The notes beneath the pieces are model-generated. The model made no database searches, was not told the DNA's origin, and saw only the letters and a program-made list of their open reading frames with translations. Below, one piece after another: positions 55,817-64,000 of a DNA stretch of 64,000 bases. The stretch lies in NCBI RefSeq assembly GCF_000284335.1, contig NC_017096.1, forward strand, positions 1,488,001-1,552,000, given 5' to 3'. Both the position numbers and the translations under genes were made by a program. The DNA is from Caldisericum exile AZM16c01 (GTDB lineage: Bacteria; Caldisericota; Caldisericia; Caldisericales; Caldisericaceae). The first letter of the stretch is position 1. Every line of letters starts with the position of its first letter.

Positions 55817-58473
55817 TTAGATTCTTAGTATTGCTGTTAGTATTTTTTCAATTGAAAAGTCCAAGGCATCCATTATTTTATCTTTCAGTTCAATAAACTT
55901 CTTTGCAAGTTGTGGATCAAATTGCAAACCTGCATTCCTTTCAATTTCATTCATTGCTTCCTCAATTGATTTCGCCTTCCTGTAAGGTCTATCTGTAGTC
56001 ATCGCATCAAATGAATCAACGATTGTAAGAATTCTTGATAAATATGGGATTTGTTCTTCCTTAAGTCCATCTGGATAACCAATGCCGTCCCACCGTTCAT
56101 GGTGATGGCGCAAAACTCTTGCAACTTCTTTTAAACCTTCAATAGCAGAAACAATTTCAAAGCCTTTTTCAGGATGTATTTTCACTTCAGAAAATTCTTC
56201 CTGAGTTAAATTTCCATTTTTAAGAAGGATTATGTCACTTACTCCAATTTTTCCAACATCGTGTAATACCGCAGCAAATACAAGCGTTTTAAGGGCTTTG
56301 TTGTCAAGTCCAAGGTGTATTCCAAAAAAGTATGCATATTTTGTTACATTTTCAGAGTGTAATCTTGTATAAGGATCTTTTGAATCAATAGCACGAGCAA
56401 ACGCAATCATAATGTCCGCAAAAAGTTTAGACCTATCTTTATAGATGAAGAAACTTTTTATTGAAGGAAGTATTGCCAATTCCAGTTGATTTAATGTATC
56501 TACATCAGTTTCGCTACCTTTGGATACTCCGATTTCAATAAAATCTTTCTCTATTTCATAGTTTATCTTTTCGAGTGTTTCAAAATTCTTCTCTTCGTCA
56601 AATATAAATTCGCTTGTATCATTTCTAATTAATCTTACATTGTCATCAAATAAAAGTGCGTGAATATATCGTTCCTCAATTCTCACACTCAGTTTTAAAT
56701 ACTCAATGTAATCAAAAACAACCTTTATTAATCTGAATGCTTCCTTCATATAGTTGGATGATTCATTCTCAAAATCAAGATGCTCTGAAATTCCCCTTAT
56801 AATCCTGTCTATCTTTAACTCATTTTCAAGTCCCTCAAATAGTTTCTTCGTTCTCAAAAAAAGTGACCCCAAGTTTGACACTGCCTTCATAACTTCAATG
56901 CTATCAGAGGTAAACGGATTTTCCTCCTTTGTGGAATCTATGAATACCCCGCCGTAATATTCCTCATCTACAAAAAACGATGCTGTGATTGTAAATCGCA
57001 CTTTATCAATGCCAATCTTAAGTGCAAGGTCTTTCTCGCTTTCCTCCAAACCAACAATTCCAATCGATTTAATAATTTTAGCTTTACCTTTTTCTACAAG
57101 TTGTTGTTCTCTTTCAAGATCAATCCTTAGTTTATTTAAAAGTGTAATATCATATCCAGAGGATGCAACATACTTAAGTTTGTTTCCAAATCTTAGAAGA
57201 ACTGAACCCATTTCGCCCTCTTCTATAAGCGATAGCGTAAGATCGAGCAACTTTGAGAAAAATTCTTCGTTTGTTTCTTTAAAAGATGCTTTTGAGATGA
57301 AGTCAATAATGGTTTCAAGTTTTGATGCAAGCAAGGCGTTTAAATCGACTTCTCTTTTTAGGGCATTAAGTGCACCTTGAATTGAAAGATAGAAAGATAT
57401 AATTTTGCTAACAGTATTTGCAAGATCTATATCCTCTTTTCCGAAGTGGACATCATCTTTGAAAATATCCAACGATAAGTGGCCTGCGTATTCATCTGAA
57501 ACAATAATGGGTATTATAAGCGTTTCTTTTATTTCTTCAAGACCAAGTTGTCTTGCATAGTTTCTAAAATTTTCTGGAAATCCAGAGATACCAATTTTCT
57601 CGATAATTATTGGCTTAGTCCATAGTTTGCTTTCATAAGTCTTATCAAGGATGAGATTTTTTAAAATCTCCTTGTCATAGCCAATGGATGCAACAGGCAT
57701 AATTGAATTGCCAATTGCAAGCCACAAAACACCCTTTTCTATCTTTGGTATAAGAGTAAATATCGTTTCAAGGAATTTTTGCACAACTTCTTCAGCTTGC
57801 ATTGTTATAGAGGTATTGTAAATAAAATTATTCAATATATTTAGTTTCTCTTGCGTTTCCTTATATACCTTTAAGGCTTCCACTTCTTTTTTAAGCGCTA
57901 TCTCAAGTTCGGTTGTTGTTTCTTTTTCGGTTTCAAAAAGCCCAAAAAGAAGTATGCCGCAAAAAATAAGGAATAATATTAAAAATAACCCATAAGTTAA
58001 AACAGTGTTTCTAAAAGCATTGTTTATGCTATCGGCAACATCGCTTAAACTACCAAAGGTATGAATAACAAAGTGGTGTGAATGATATGTAAAGGGGTAA
58101 GTTCTTGAAATAGTATTATCTGAGGTCATGTGCTTTACAATGTCATCTATATTGCTTAGAAATAGGCTATCTGAAATATTTGTTGCAAAGATAATATTAT
58201 CTTCAGATACGATGAATTTTAATGGAGAAATAGCGTTTGTCAGGGTATGTGAAAGCATATTGAGGTCAATAAGTCCTGCAATTGTGCCATAAAATTCGTT
58301 TTCTTTGAAAATTGGAATATGAAGTGCTATTGCATTAAAACCCTGCACTGCTTTGAATGGCATCGAAAGAGTCACTTTTTTTGTCTCAAGCGCCTCTTTT
58401 ACGTGTGGTTGATTTGCTATGTTTATCCCAATTGAATATGTATAAGGGTAAGTATAGACGATTACACCTTTAT
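55817..58473 (-). pseudogene. C-terminal part of IS-split HD-GYP receptor
   Basis: Continues the sensor gene begun at 61499. It encodes the end of the extracellular cache domain (FYGTIAGLIDLNML), a transmembrane helix (FLILFLIFCGILLF), two GAF domains, a coiled coil and an HD-GYP phosphodiesterase (LHDVGKIGVSDIILLKNG and HHHERWDGIGYPDGL). The open frame continues through the 104-bp repeat, but the original start is on the other side of the IS. A GTG at 58375 could start a fragment, though it would lack the first membrane domain. Joining both parts through one copy of the repeat gives an uninterrupted protein of about 1,212 aa. Confidence 0.88.
58370..58473. repeat. direct repeat flanking IS, left copy
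   Basis: About 104 bp that match 60414-60517. It encodes the same piece of the receptor (VYTYPYTYSIGINIANQPHV) and is therefore target DNA duplicated by the insertion. One extra matching base on the outer side makes the exact boundary uncertain by one. Confidence 0.92.
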
Positions 58474-60413
58474 CCCGACTTTATCAGTTGACCTTGAACC
58501 AACCCGCATAAATCCTAAGAATTAATTTTTAAAAACCTTCATTTTGCTACTACAAACTTCTGTTTGATCTTTTTGTTCTGATTAGATTCTTAACTCTTCA
58601 AAGGGAGTAATGTTTTTTGGAGGTTTAATATGAAGTATTTTAAGAATCTTGTTACCAAGCTCATCCCACTTTGTTTTAAGATAGAATGAATGTCCTTCTG
58701 CACTAAATTCTGTAAGATTCATTAAGTTGAGTGCTTCTTTGATTCTTTCAGGTGATGCTTTGATATTATTCTCTTTAAGTGTTAGTTCAAGCGTTCTTTC
58801 AAGAAGGAAAGAGAGGAAACAAACAACAAAGTGGCCTTTGATTCTTTTTTCGGTCCAGTGGAAGATTGGCCTAACCTCCAACGTACTCTTCATTATCCTG
58901 AATGATTCTTCTATCTTCCATAGAGCATGGTGTGCATCAAGAATGTCATTTACATTCATATCAGTCTTGCTTACCTCTATTGCATAGTATCCATCAAACA
59001 TCTCATCCCTTGACATTGCATTTTTATCCAATTCCCAGTTCAGCTTGTTTGTCTCCTTGAGGTATTTTCTTCCTCCACGCTTCAAGCTTCCACTGATAGC
59101 AGAAGGGTTATCAAGAAATTTTACTCCTTTATCAATCAACCTCTGCCTATCCTCTCTATCCTTTTGAGCTCTCAAGGGAGAATAAGTTACAAGGAGCTTC
59201 TCTTTGAGGTCATACAGTTTGTTATCTGTATCTCTTACAGTATTTACATAATCAAGCAGCTTGTATCTGAAGGTTTCTTCATCTTGGCTTGAATCGGCTG
59301 AATTGAGGTTAAGGGTATCTTTCCCTTTTATTGTGACGTACCCCTCTTCATTCAGGATACTTTCCTGCACATCCTTCTTCATGCTCTTTATGCGTGATGA
59401 AACAATGTAATCATACCCTTTATCTTTGATTTTCTTTAAGTTGAGCTTTGAATTTAGCCCTCTGTCTGCAACGATGATTACCCTGCGTATGCCAAACCTT
59501 CCACTGAGTTTATCAAGGGACGACTCAAGTGTCTTACCTTCAAAGGTATTGCCAGGAAAGAGTTCATATCCTATTGGCCGACCAACCATATCAATGAGCA
59601 GTCCTAAGACAACCTGCACTTCATTAACCCTATTTTCTTTGCTGAATCCAAAGTCTCTTAATGTATCCTTCTTTACGCTTTCAAACCTGAATGTTGTTGC
59701 ATCATAGAAGACAACATCAACATTCATATTGAATAGGCTCTTCTGTTTGTTAAAAAGGTAATCTTCAATTGTTTCTTTATGCTCTGATAGTATGTCAAGG
59801 GAACGATAGAGGTGGTTTAATCCTACAGAAGGAAGATTAGCATAGTGCAGTTGATTGTTGTATGTTCCAAGCTTACTCTTTGGATTCATAAGGTGTTCTG
59901 CTGCCATTAAGAAGATAGAAGTGTTTAAGTCAAACTGGATATTTGTTTTCTCTCTCATATCATTAAGCAGTTTATTTAATCCATAGTTATCCCAGAGTTT
60001 CTTGTAGACAGCATAGCCAGTATTAACGACATTTCCACCTTTTACCGTATTCAGGTCAATCATATCCTTAAACTTTGATAGTTCTGCAAGGCGAAGGCCT
60101 AATCTTCCAAACATTGGGTTGTTCTCAATCATATCTAATCTACCAAGGTTAAGGATCACCTTGTGCTTTATGATACTTTTTTCTTTGTCTCTGTATGCCG
60201 AGACTATGGAGACATACTTATGCTTTCCAGACTTAGTAACTTTTACAAACATATCCTATTGTATCATAAATATTAAAAAATGCAAGCAAAAACAAGAAAT
60301 AAATGATAAAATATTGCTACTACAATTTTAAAAAACAAAAAATTACAGCTACATAAATACTACATTCTTTAGATAAAAATACTCAAAAATGAAGAGTAAG
60401 TGATAAAGTCAGG
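58474..60413 (-). mobile_element. IS1634-family insertion sequence
   Basis: A 1,940-bp element with terminal inverted repeats (CCCGACTTTATCAG left, CCTGACTTTATCAC read inward from the right; about 14 of 16 bases match). One transposase gene fills it. It inserted into an HD-GYP receptor gene and is bounded by 104-bp direct repeats. Elements of this family are known to create long and variable target duplications, unlike most IS. Confidence 0.9.
58582..60252 (-). CDS. IS1634-family DDE transposase
   Basis: A 556-aa IS4-superfamily transposase. The catalytic acids appear as Asp in VVFYDATTFRFES, Asp in RVIIVADRGLNSK and Glu in IEESFRIMKSTLEVRPIFHW, whose spacing and Y/R-like context are typical of IS1634. 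The frame is intact, so the copy may be active. It lies inside terminal inverted repeats and reads in the same direction as the interrupted gene. Start at the ATG at 60252 follows a weak AGGA. Confidence 0.92.
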   Translation of the reverse strand: MFVKVTKSGKHKYVSIVSAYRDKEKSIIKHKVILNLGRLDMIENNPMFGRLGLRLAELSKFKDMIDLNTVKGGNVVNTGYAVYKKLWDNYGLNKLLNDMREKTNIQFDLNTSIFLMAAEHLMNPKSKLGTYNNQLHYANLPSVGLNHLYRSLDILSEHKETIEDYLFNKQKSLFNMNVDVVFYDATTFRFESVKKDTLRDFGFSKENRVNEVQVVLGLLIDMVGRPIGYELFPGNTFEGKTLESSLDKLSGRFGIRRVIIVADRGLNSKLNLKKIKDKGYDYIVSSRIKSMKKDVQESILNEEGYVTIKGKDTLNLNSADSSQDEETFRYKLLDYVNTVRDTDNKLYDLKEKLLVTYSPLRAQKDREDRQRLIDKGVKFLDNPSAISGSLKRGGRKYLKETNKLNWELDKNAMSRDEMFDGYYAIEVSKTDMNVNDILDAHHALWKIEESFRIMKSTLEVRPIFHWTEKRIKGHFVVCFLSFLLERTLELTLKENNIKASPERIKEALNLMNLTEFSAEGHSFYLKTKWDELGNKILKILHIKPPKNITPFEELRI

Positions 60414-61499
60414 AGTCACTTTTTTTGTCTCAAGCGCCTCTTTTACGTGTGGTTGATTTGCTATGTTTATCCCAATTGAATATGTATAAGGGTAAGTATA
60501 GACGATTACACCTTTATTATTCATAAGAGTAACCGAAGCAAACGTATCTTTGTGGGTTTCGTAGAAGGTTTTTATCTGTGATTTTGCCTTTGAAATATTG
60601 TCTACTTCAAGTGTTTGAGCAAGATATGTAAGGTAATTTTCAAAAGAGTCAACCAAATAAATATTTAGTTTGTCTGTAATTGTAAATGCGGCGTTCTGAA
60701 TCTTATCTTGAAGATTACTTATTATATTATCCTTTTGGGTCTTGTATGAGTTATATCCAAAAACCGTAGAAATTGACATAATCAGTGTTGCAATGAGAGA
60801 AACCACAATGAGTCTTCTAAAAATTGAAACCTTTTCATTAAAAACTTGTTTTTCGAGAGGACGGCTTGGCATTTTTGCTCCAATATCTCTCATTACAAAC
60901 GTTGCATGCAAGAATGAAAGGAACATTAGGGTAAGAGAAATATAAATTGCAGGCTTAAGAGAAATAAGGGAAAGATAGAAAAGAAGTTTCAAAAGAATTG
61001 AAATAGAAGAAAAGATTACTACAAAAACATAGATCCTCTTTTCACGCTTTGAGCCGTATGTTGAATATGCAAAACCCCTTGCAAGATGAATTACCGCAAT
61101 CCCTATTAAACCCCACGAAACATAATCAAATATACGTATTTTATTCTGTATGAAAAATGACGAAATAATAAGAAAACCTATACCAATAATTTCAATTTTA
61201 TTCGGTATCGCAACATATTTTCCTGTTGTAAGAAAAATTACTATATAGACACTTAAAACAATACCCAATGCAAATATAAAATTAACTGGTAAAAACGCAG
61301 GCTCCTTCGGCCCCAATTCTAAAATGTAAAAAACTTTAATAAGAGACAAAACTGATGTAACAGGAAGCAAAAATGAAACAATAAAAAGGACTCTTTCATA
61401 AGTTCGCTTTTGCACAAACCACCTAAATGATAACCAGAATCCGATACCAATAGGGACCGTAAAAACAGAGTACTCAAGAACAATTAATAGCCAGTCCAT
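60369..61499 (-). pseudogene. N-terminal part of IS-split HD-GYP receptor
   Basis: Encodes seven to eight transmembrane helices, then a short linker, another helix (IVVSLIATLIMSISTVFG) and the beginning of an extracellular cache/sensor domain up to KKVT, after which the frame enters the IS and stops at 60369. ATG at 61499 is preferred to GTG at 61511; TATAAT (61519-61524) lies about 20 bases before it. With the C-terminal part it would form a membrane c-di-GMP phosphodiesterase. The 61512-61671 stretch contains no gene. Confidence 0.87.
60414..60517. repeat. direct repeat flanking IS, right copy
   Basis: Second copy of 58370-58473, inside the 5' part of the same receptor gene. Confidence 0.92.
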
Positions 61500-61671
61500 T
61501 TTTACACCCACTAGTTACATTATAGAACTTTTCACGAAATATTCAAATTTATTTAAAACATTTTAGCAAATTTTTTTACCGAGTGCTATTTTTTGCTAAC
61601 ACATCATCGATTATTTTTGAAAATTTTCACCCTGAAATGCCTTTTTGAAGCAAATACTTCAAATCTGAGGG

Positions 61672-61785
61672 GGCAACAAACCCCCTCAGTATTCCCCCAA
61701 AAAAGTCATCCCGAGCGAATGTGAGGGATCTCCGCCTTTCAGGGGGAGTTAGAGGGGGAGAATTGTTAATCCCCCTCTAATGTGT
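61672..61785. repeat. intergenic mosaic repeat, unit R5
   Basis: Carries the hairpin CTGAGGGGG-N7-CCCCCTCAG, a CATCCCGAGCGAATGTGAGG segment, CCTTTCAGGGGGAG and the hairpin TTAGAGGGGG-N12-CCCCCTCTAA (61749-61758 and 61771-61780). The last hairpin ends five bases from the stop of the ABC permease gene, so it may form the 3' end of its mRNA. Confidence 0.78.
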
Positions 61786-62984
61786 TATTCGTATCTCAGT
61801 GCCTCAACAGGGTTAAGTTTGGATGCCTTAACCGCAGGATAAACTCCAAAAAACACACCAACTGCAACGGAAACCGAAAAGCCAACAATTATCGAAGTTG
61901 GAGTTATTGCCGTTCTCGATAAACTATTTAAAAGTCGTGCCCCAAGCACACCTAAAATTATTCCAATTGTCCCACCAACAACGGTTATAACAATCGATTC
62001 AAACAGAAACTGCAATAAAATATCTCGTGAATTTGCACCAACTGCCTTTCTTATCCCAATTTCACGGGTTCGCTCAGCAACTGTTGCAAGCATGATATTC
62101 ATAATGCCAATGCCACCAACAATGAGGGCAATAAGCCCAATAAGTGTTAAGGCTGTTGTCAAAATTGAAGTTGCAGTGTTTGCAAGATTTGCAAATTGCG
62201 CCATATCTGAAATCGTAAAATTTTCAACGCCATGCCGATTTGTAAGAAGTGTTTTTACCAAAGCAATAAGCACATCCTTTGACATCCCCTGAGGTGGCTT
62301 CATATAAATTGCACCCAAAGAATTTGTATTAGTTATCGAAAAAAGTTTAGTAATTGGAATATAGATGTTCCTATCGACACTTCCAAACATTGTACTTCCT
62401 TGGGGGACTAAGACACCAATGATATAGAATTTTGTATTGAGAAGATTTATACTTTTTCCGACAGGTGATTCTGTTCCAAATAGATCAGTTGCAATTTTTG
62501 ACCCAAGGATTGCATAGTTCATAAAACTATTTATATCAGTAGAAGTAAATCCTCTACCTGATGCAAGGTCATATCCAAGTGCAGAAAGAAAATCCTCATT
62601 AACTCCGCTTACTGTAACTGAAATTTCATTTGTGCCAACCTTAACAGTTGCCCTTGCTGTTGTAAGCGAGGGTGTTGCAATAACTCCTTGAATCTGGCTT
62701 TTAAGAAATTGTAGATCGTCATAGGTTATAGGTTTTGTTACTGCGCTTCCAATAGAGGAAAATGCTCTCCTTACATCGTTTACCTTGCCAGGAGTAATAA
62801 TTATTGCATCAGAGCCAATTTTGTTTATGCTTGAAAGAATCTCCTGTTGTGCACCATAACCAAACGAAGTTATAAGAATAAGAGATGCAACACCAACAAC
62901 AATGCCAAGTGTCGAAAGAATCGATCTTAATCTATTTAGCCTTAGCGAATCAAATGCCATTCTCACAATCCTTAAGATCTTCAT
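61785..62984 (-). CDS. MacB-type ABC transporter permease
   Basis: A 399-aa permease with the MacB/LolE layout: an N-terminal helix (SILSTLGIVVGVASLILITSFG), a large MacB_PCD extracellular domain, then three C-terminal helices with FtsX-type GIMNIMLATVAERTREIGIRKAVGA. It forms a mechanotransmission exporter with the ATPase encoded next to it and a MacA-like adaptor. The ATG overlaps the ATPase stop by four bases. Substrate could be a lipid, peptide or drug. Confidence 0.9.
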   Translation of the reverse strand: MKILRIVRMAFDSLRLNRLRSILSTLGIVVGVASLILITSFGYGAQQEILSSINKIGSDAIIITPGKVNDVRRAFSSIGSAVTKPITYDDLQFLKSQIQGVIATPSLTTARATVKVGTNEISVTVSGVNEDFLSALGYDLASGRGFTSTDINSFMNYAILGSKIATDLFGTESPVGKSINLLNTKFYIIGVLVPQGSTMFGSVDRNIYIPITKLFSITNTNSLGAIYMKPPQGMSKDVLIALVKTLLTNRHGVENFTISDMAQFANLANTATSILTTALTLIGLIALIVGGIGIMNIMLATVAERTREIGIRKAVGANSRDILLQFLFESIVITVVGGTIGIILGVLGARLLNSLSRTAITPTSIIVGFSVSVAVGVFFGVYPAVKASKLNPVEALRYE

Positions 62985-63700
62985 ATTCCTTCCTCCTCAA
63001 CTTCGTAAACAACTCTATTAACTTCCTCGCCCTCGATAAGTCCATCCTTTATTTTTATAATCCTCTCTGTGAACCTTGTGATATTAAGGTCATGGGTAAC
63101 TATTACCTCCGTCATGCCTTCCTTGTGAAGTTCTTTTAGTATCTTCAAAATTTCAAGGCCAGTTTTTGAATCAAGGTTTCCTGTTGGTTCATCTGCAAAA
63201 AGAATTTTAGGATTGTTTATTAATGCCCTTGCAATTGCAACCCTTTGCATCTCTCCACCAGAAAGTTGAGTGGGCCTATTCCTAACTCTATTTTTTAATC
63301 CGAATTTTTCAAGAAGTTCATATGCCCTTTTTGTTGCACTTTTAATATCTCCATTGGGGTTGTATTGCACTGGCAAAAGGACATTCTCAAGCACTGTAAG
63401 ATGCGAAAGAAGGTTAAATGTTTGAAACACAAACCCTATTTTTTCGTTCCTAACACGAGATAACTCATAGTCGCTGAGTTTGGATACATTAACTCCTTCA
63501 AGAAGATACTCACCACTCGTTGGTGTATCAAGACAACCTAAAATATGCATCAATGTTGATTTTCCAGAGCCAGATGGCCCAATTACTGAGATAAGTTCTC
63601 CCTCTTGAACGTTTAAACTAACACCTCTTAGTGCTTCAATTTCAACTTCTCCCAATTTGTAAACCTTTACAAGGTTTCTTGCTTCAATTAAATATTGCAT
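62981..63700 (-). CDS. MacB/LolD-type ABC ATPase
   Basis: A 239-aa ABC ATPase with Walker A GPSGSGKST, Q-loop VFQTFNLLSHLTVLENV, signature LSGGEMQRVAIARAL, Walker B ILFADEPTGNLDS and H-loop VTHD. The sequence matches LolD/MacB partners. It lies two bases after the adaptor gene and overlaps the permease, forming a three-gene export operon. Confidence 0.95.
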   Translation of the reverse strand: MQYLIEARNLVKVYKLGEVEIEALRGVSLNVQEGELISVIGPSGSGKSTLMHILGCLDTPTSGEYLLEGVNVSKLSDYELSRVRNEKIGFVFQTFNLLSHLTVLENVLLPVQYNPNGDIKSATKRAYELLEKFGLKNRVRNRPTQLSGGEMQRVAIARALINNPKILFADEPTGNLDSKTGLEILKILKELHKEGMTEVIVTHDLNITRFTERIIKIKDGLIEGEEVNRVVYEVEEEGI

Positions 63701-63702
63701 TT

Positions 63703-64000
63703 TTATCCTCCAAAAGGAGAATTCGAAGTCGTGCTACCTGTATTAGGAATAAGAAGAACTGTGTCTCCAGCACTTAATCCACTTACAATTTCAACATATG
63801 CATTTGAAGAAATTCCCGTTTTAACTTCAATTCTTTGAACCTTACCATTTATAACCTTGTCCACAAAGGCGCGCCCATCTGCAAGAGTTACAATCGAAGA
63901 AACTGGTACTGCAAGAACATGCTTTTTTGAACTTGTAACAATAAGGGCATTTGCTGACATTCCAGATTTTACAGTTGGATTTGATTCGTCCACTTGAATC
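63703..64000 (-). CDS. RND-type periplasmic adaptor (MacA/HlyD-like), 3' part
   Basis: The frame is open to the window edge, and only the last 99 codons are present. NPTVKSGMSANALIVTSSKK and VLAVPVSSIVTLADGRAFVDK are the beta-barrel and membrane-proximal segments of MacA/HlyD adaptors; SNAYVEIVSGLSAGDTVLL is the C-terminal signature. It would connect the MacB complex across the envelope. The N-terminus and promoter lie outside the window. Confidence 0.87.
   Translation of the reverse strand, partial: IQVDESNPTVKSGMSANALIVTSSKKHVLAVPVSSIVTLADGRAFVDKVINGKVQRIEVKTGISSNAYVEIVSGLSAGDTVLLIPNTGSTTSNSPFGG

Noticed and set aside
58375-58375. GTG as a true start of an independent HD-GYP gene
   Set aside because: The upstream sequence within the 104-bp repeat stays open and matches the N-terminal fragment's cache domain, so this is the middle of a split gene.

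Overview
The window is AT-rich, densely packed bacterial chromosome from a thermophile. Reverse gyrase (37714-41193) is the strongest evidence for a thermophilic lifestyle. It is supported by an archaeal-type peroxiredoxin, a lone indolepyruvate:ferredoxin oxidoreductase beta subunit, phosphate butyryltransferase and many radical-SAM enzymes, which together suggest an anaerobic fermenter. Several exported proteins end in a copper-amine-oxidase-N-type 'stalk' domain. A Caldisericum-like (Caldisericota) organism fits best, but that is inference from gene content and not a database match. No rRNA, tRNA or CRISPR array was found.

Layout. 1-5644: minus-strand cell-surface glycan cluster with three GT4 glycosyltransferases, one polytopic glycan membrane protein and one GT2 enzyme broken by a one-base deletion in a T7 tract. 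5797-6282: transposase remnant. 6361-16427: two very large secreted proteins, a subtilase and a multidomain phospholipase-D-like adhesin/nuclease, which share an apparently identical 1,070-bp 3' cassette including the terminator. 16843-21678: metallopeptidase, DMT permease, MoaD-like sulfur carrier, an unknown protein and a primase-polymerase/DNA-ligase fusion. 22191-28560: a two-gene operon of an NHL-repeat protein with a cohesin domain and a subtilase with a cohesin-like domain plus a dockerin, a possible extracellular complex. 28899-35900: DUF2905 protein, phosphate butyryltransferase, MFS permease, esterase and a hybrid histidine kinase/HD-GYP response-regulator pair. 36069-37649: peroxiredoxin, IorB and a 57-aa membrane protein. 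37714-45501: reverse gyrase, then a tightly coupled operon of a methyltransferase, a thiamine-binding-like protein, two radical-SAM proteins (possible LipS-type lipoyl synthase pair) and an orphan Cas10-like HD protein. 45606-49697: an AAA/DUF4143 ATPase behind three evenly spaced palindromes, convergent with uvrA. 50678-53271: padR-yfcE-parA-parB operon. 53260-55795: pilin, molybdopterin oxidoreductase, a repeat-rich gap and an NrdG-like activase. 55817-61499: a large HD-GYP receptor gene split by an IS1634-family element flanked by a direct repeat of about 104 bp. 61785-64000: MacA/MacB-type export system, cut by the window edge.

Two regulatory themes run through the window. Several genes have a TATAAT box only 5-8 nt before the start codon and no Shine-Dalgarno sequence, so they are probably leaderless; operon-internal genes have strong GGAGG sites. 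Long intergenic gaps are filled with a mosaic repeat family built from two conserved hairpin modules.
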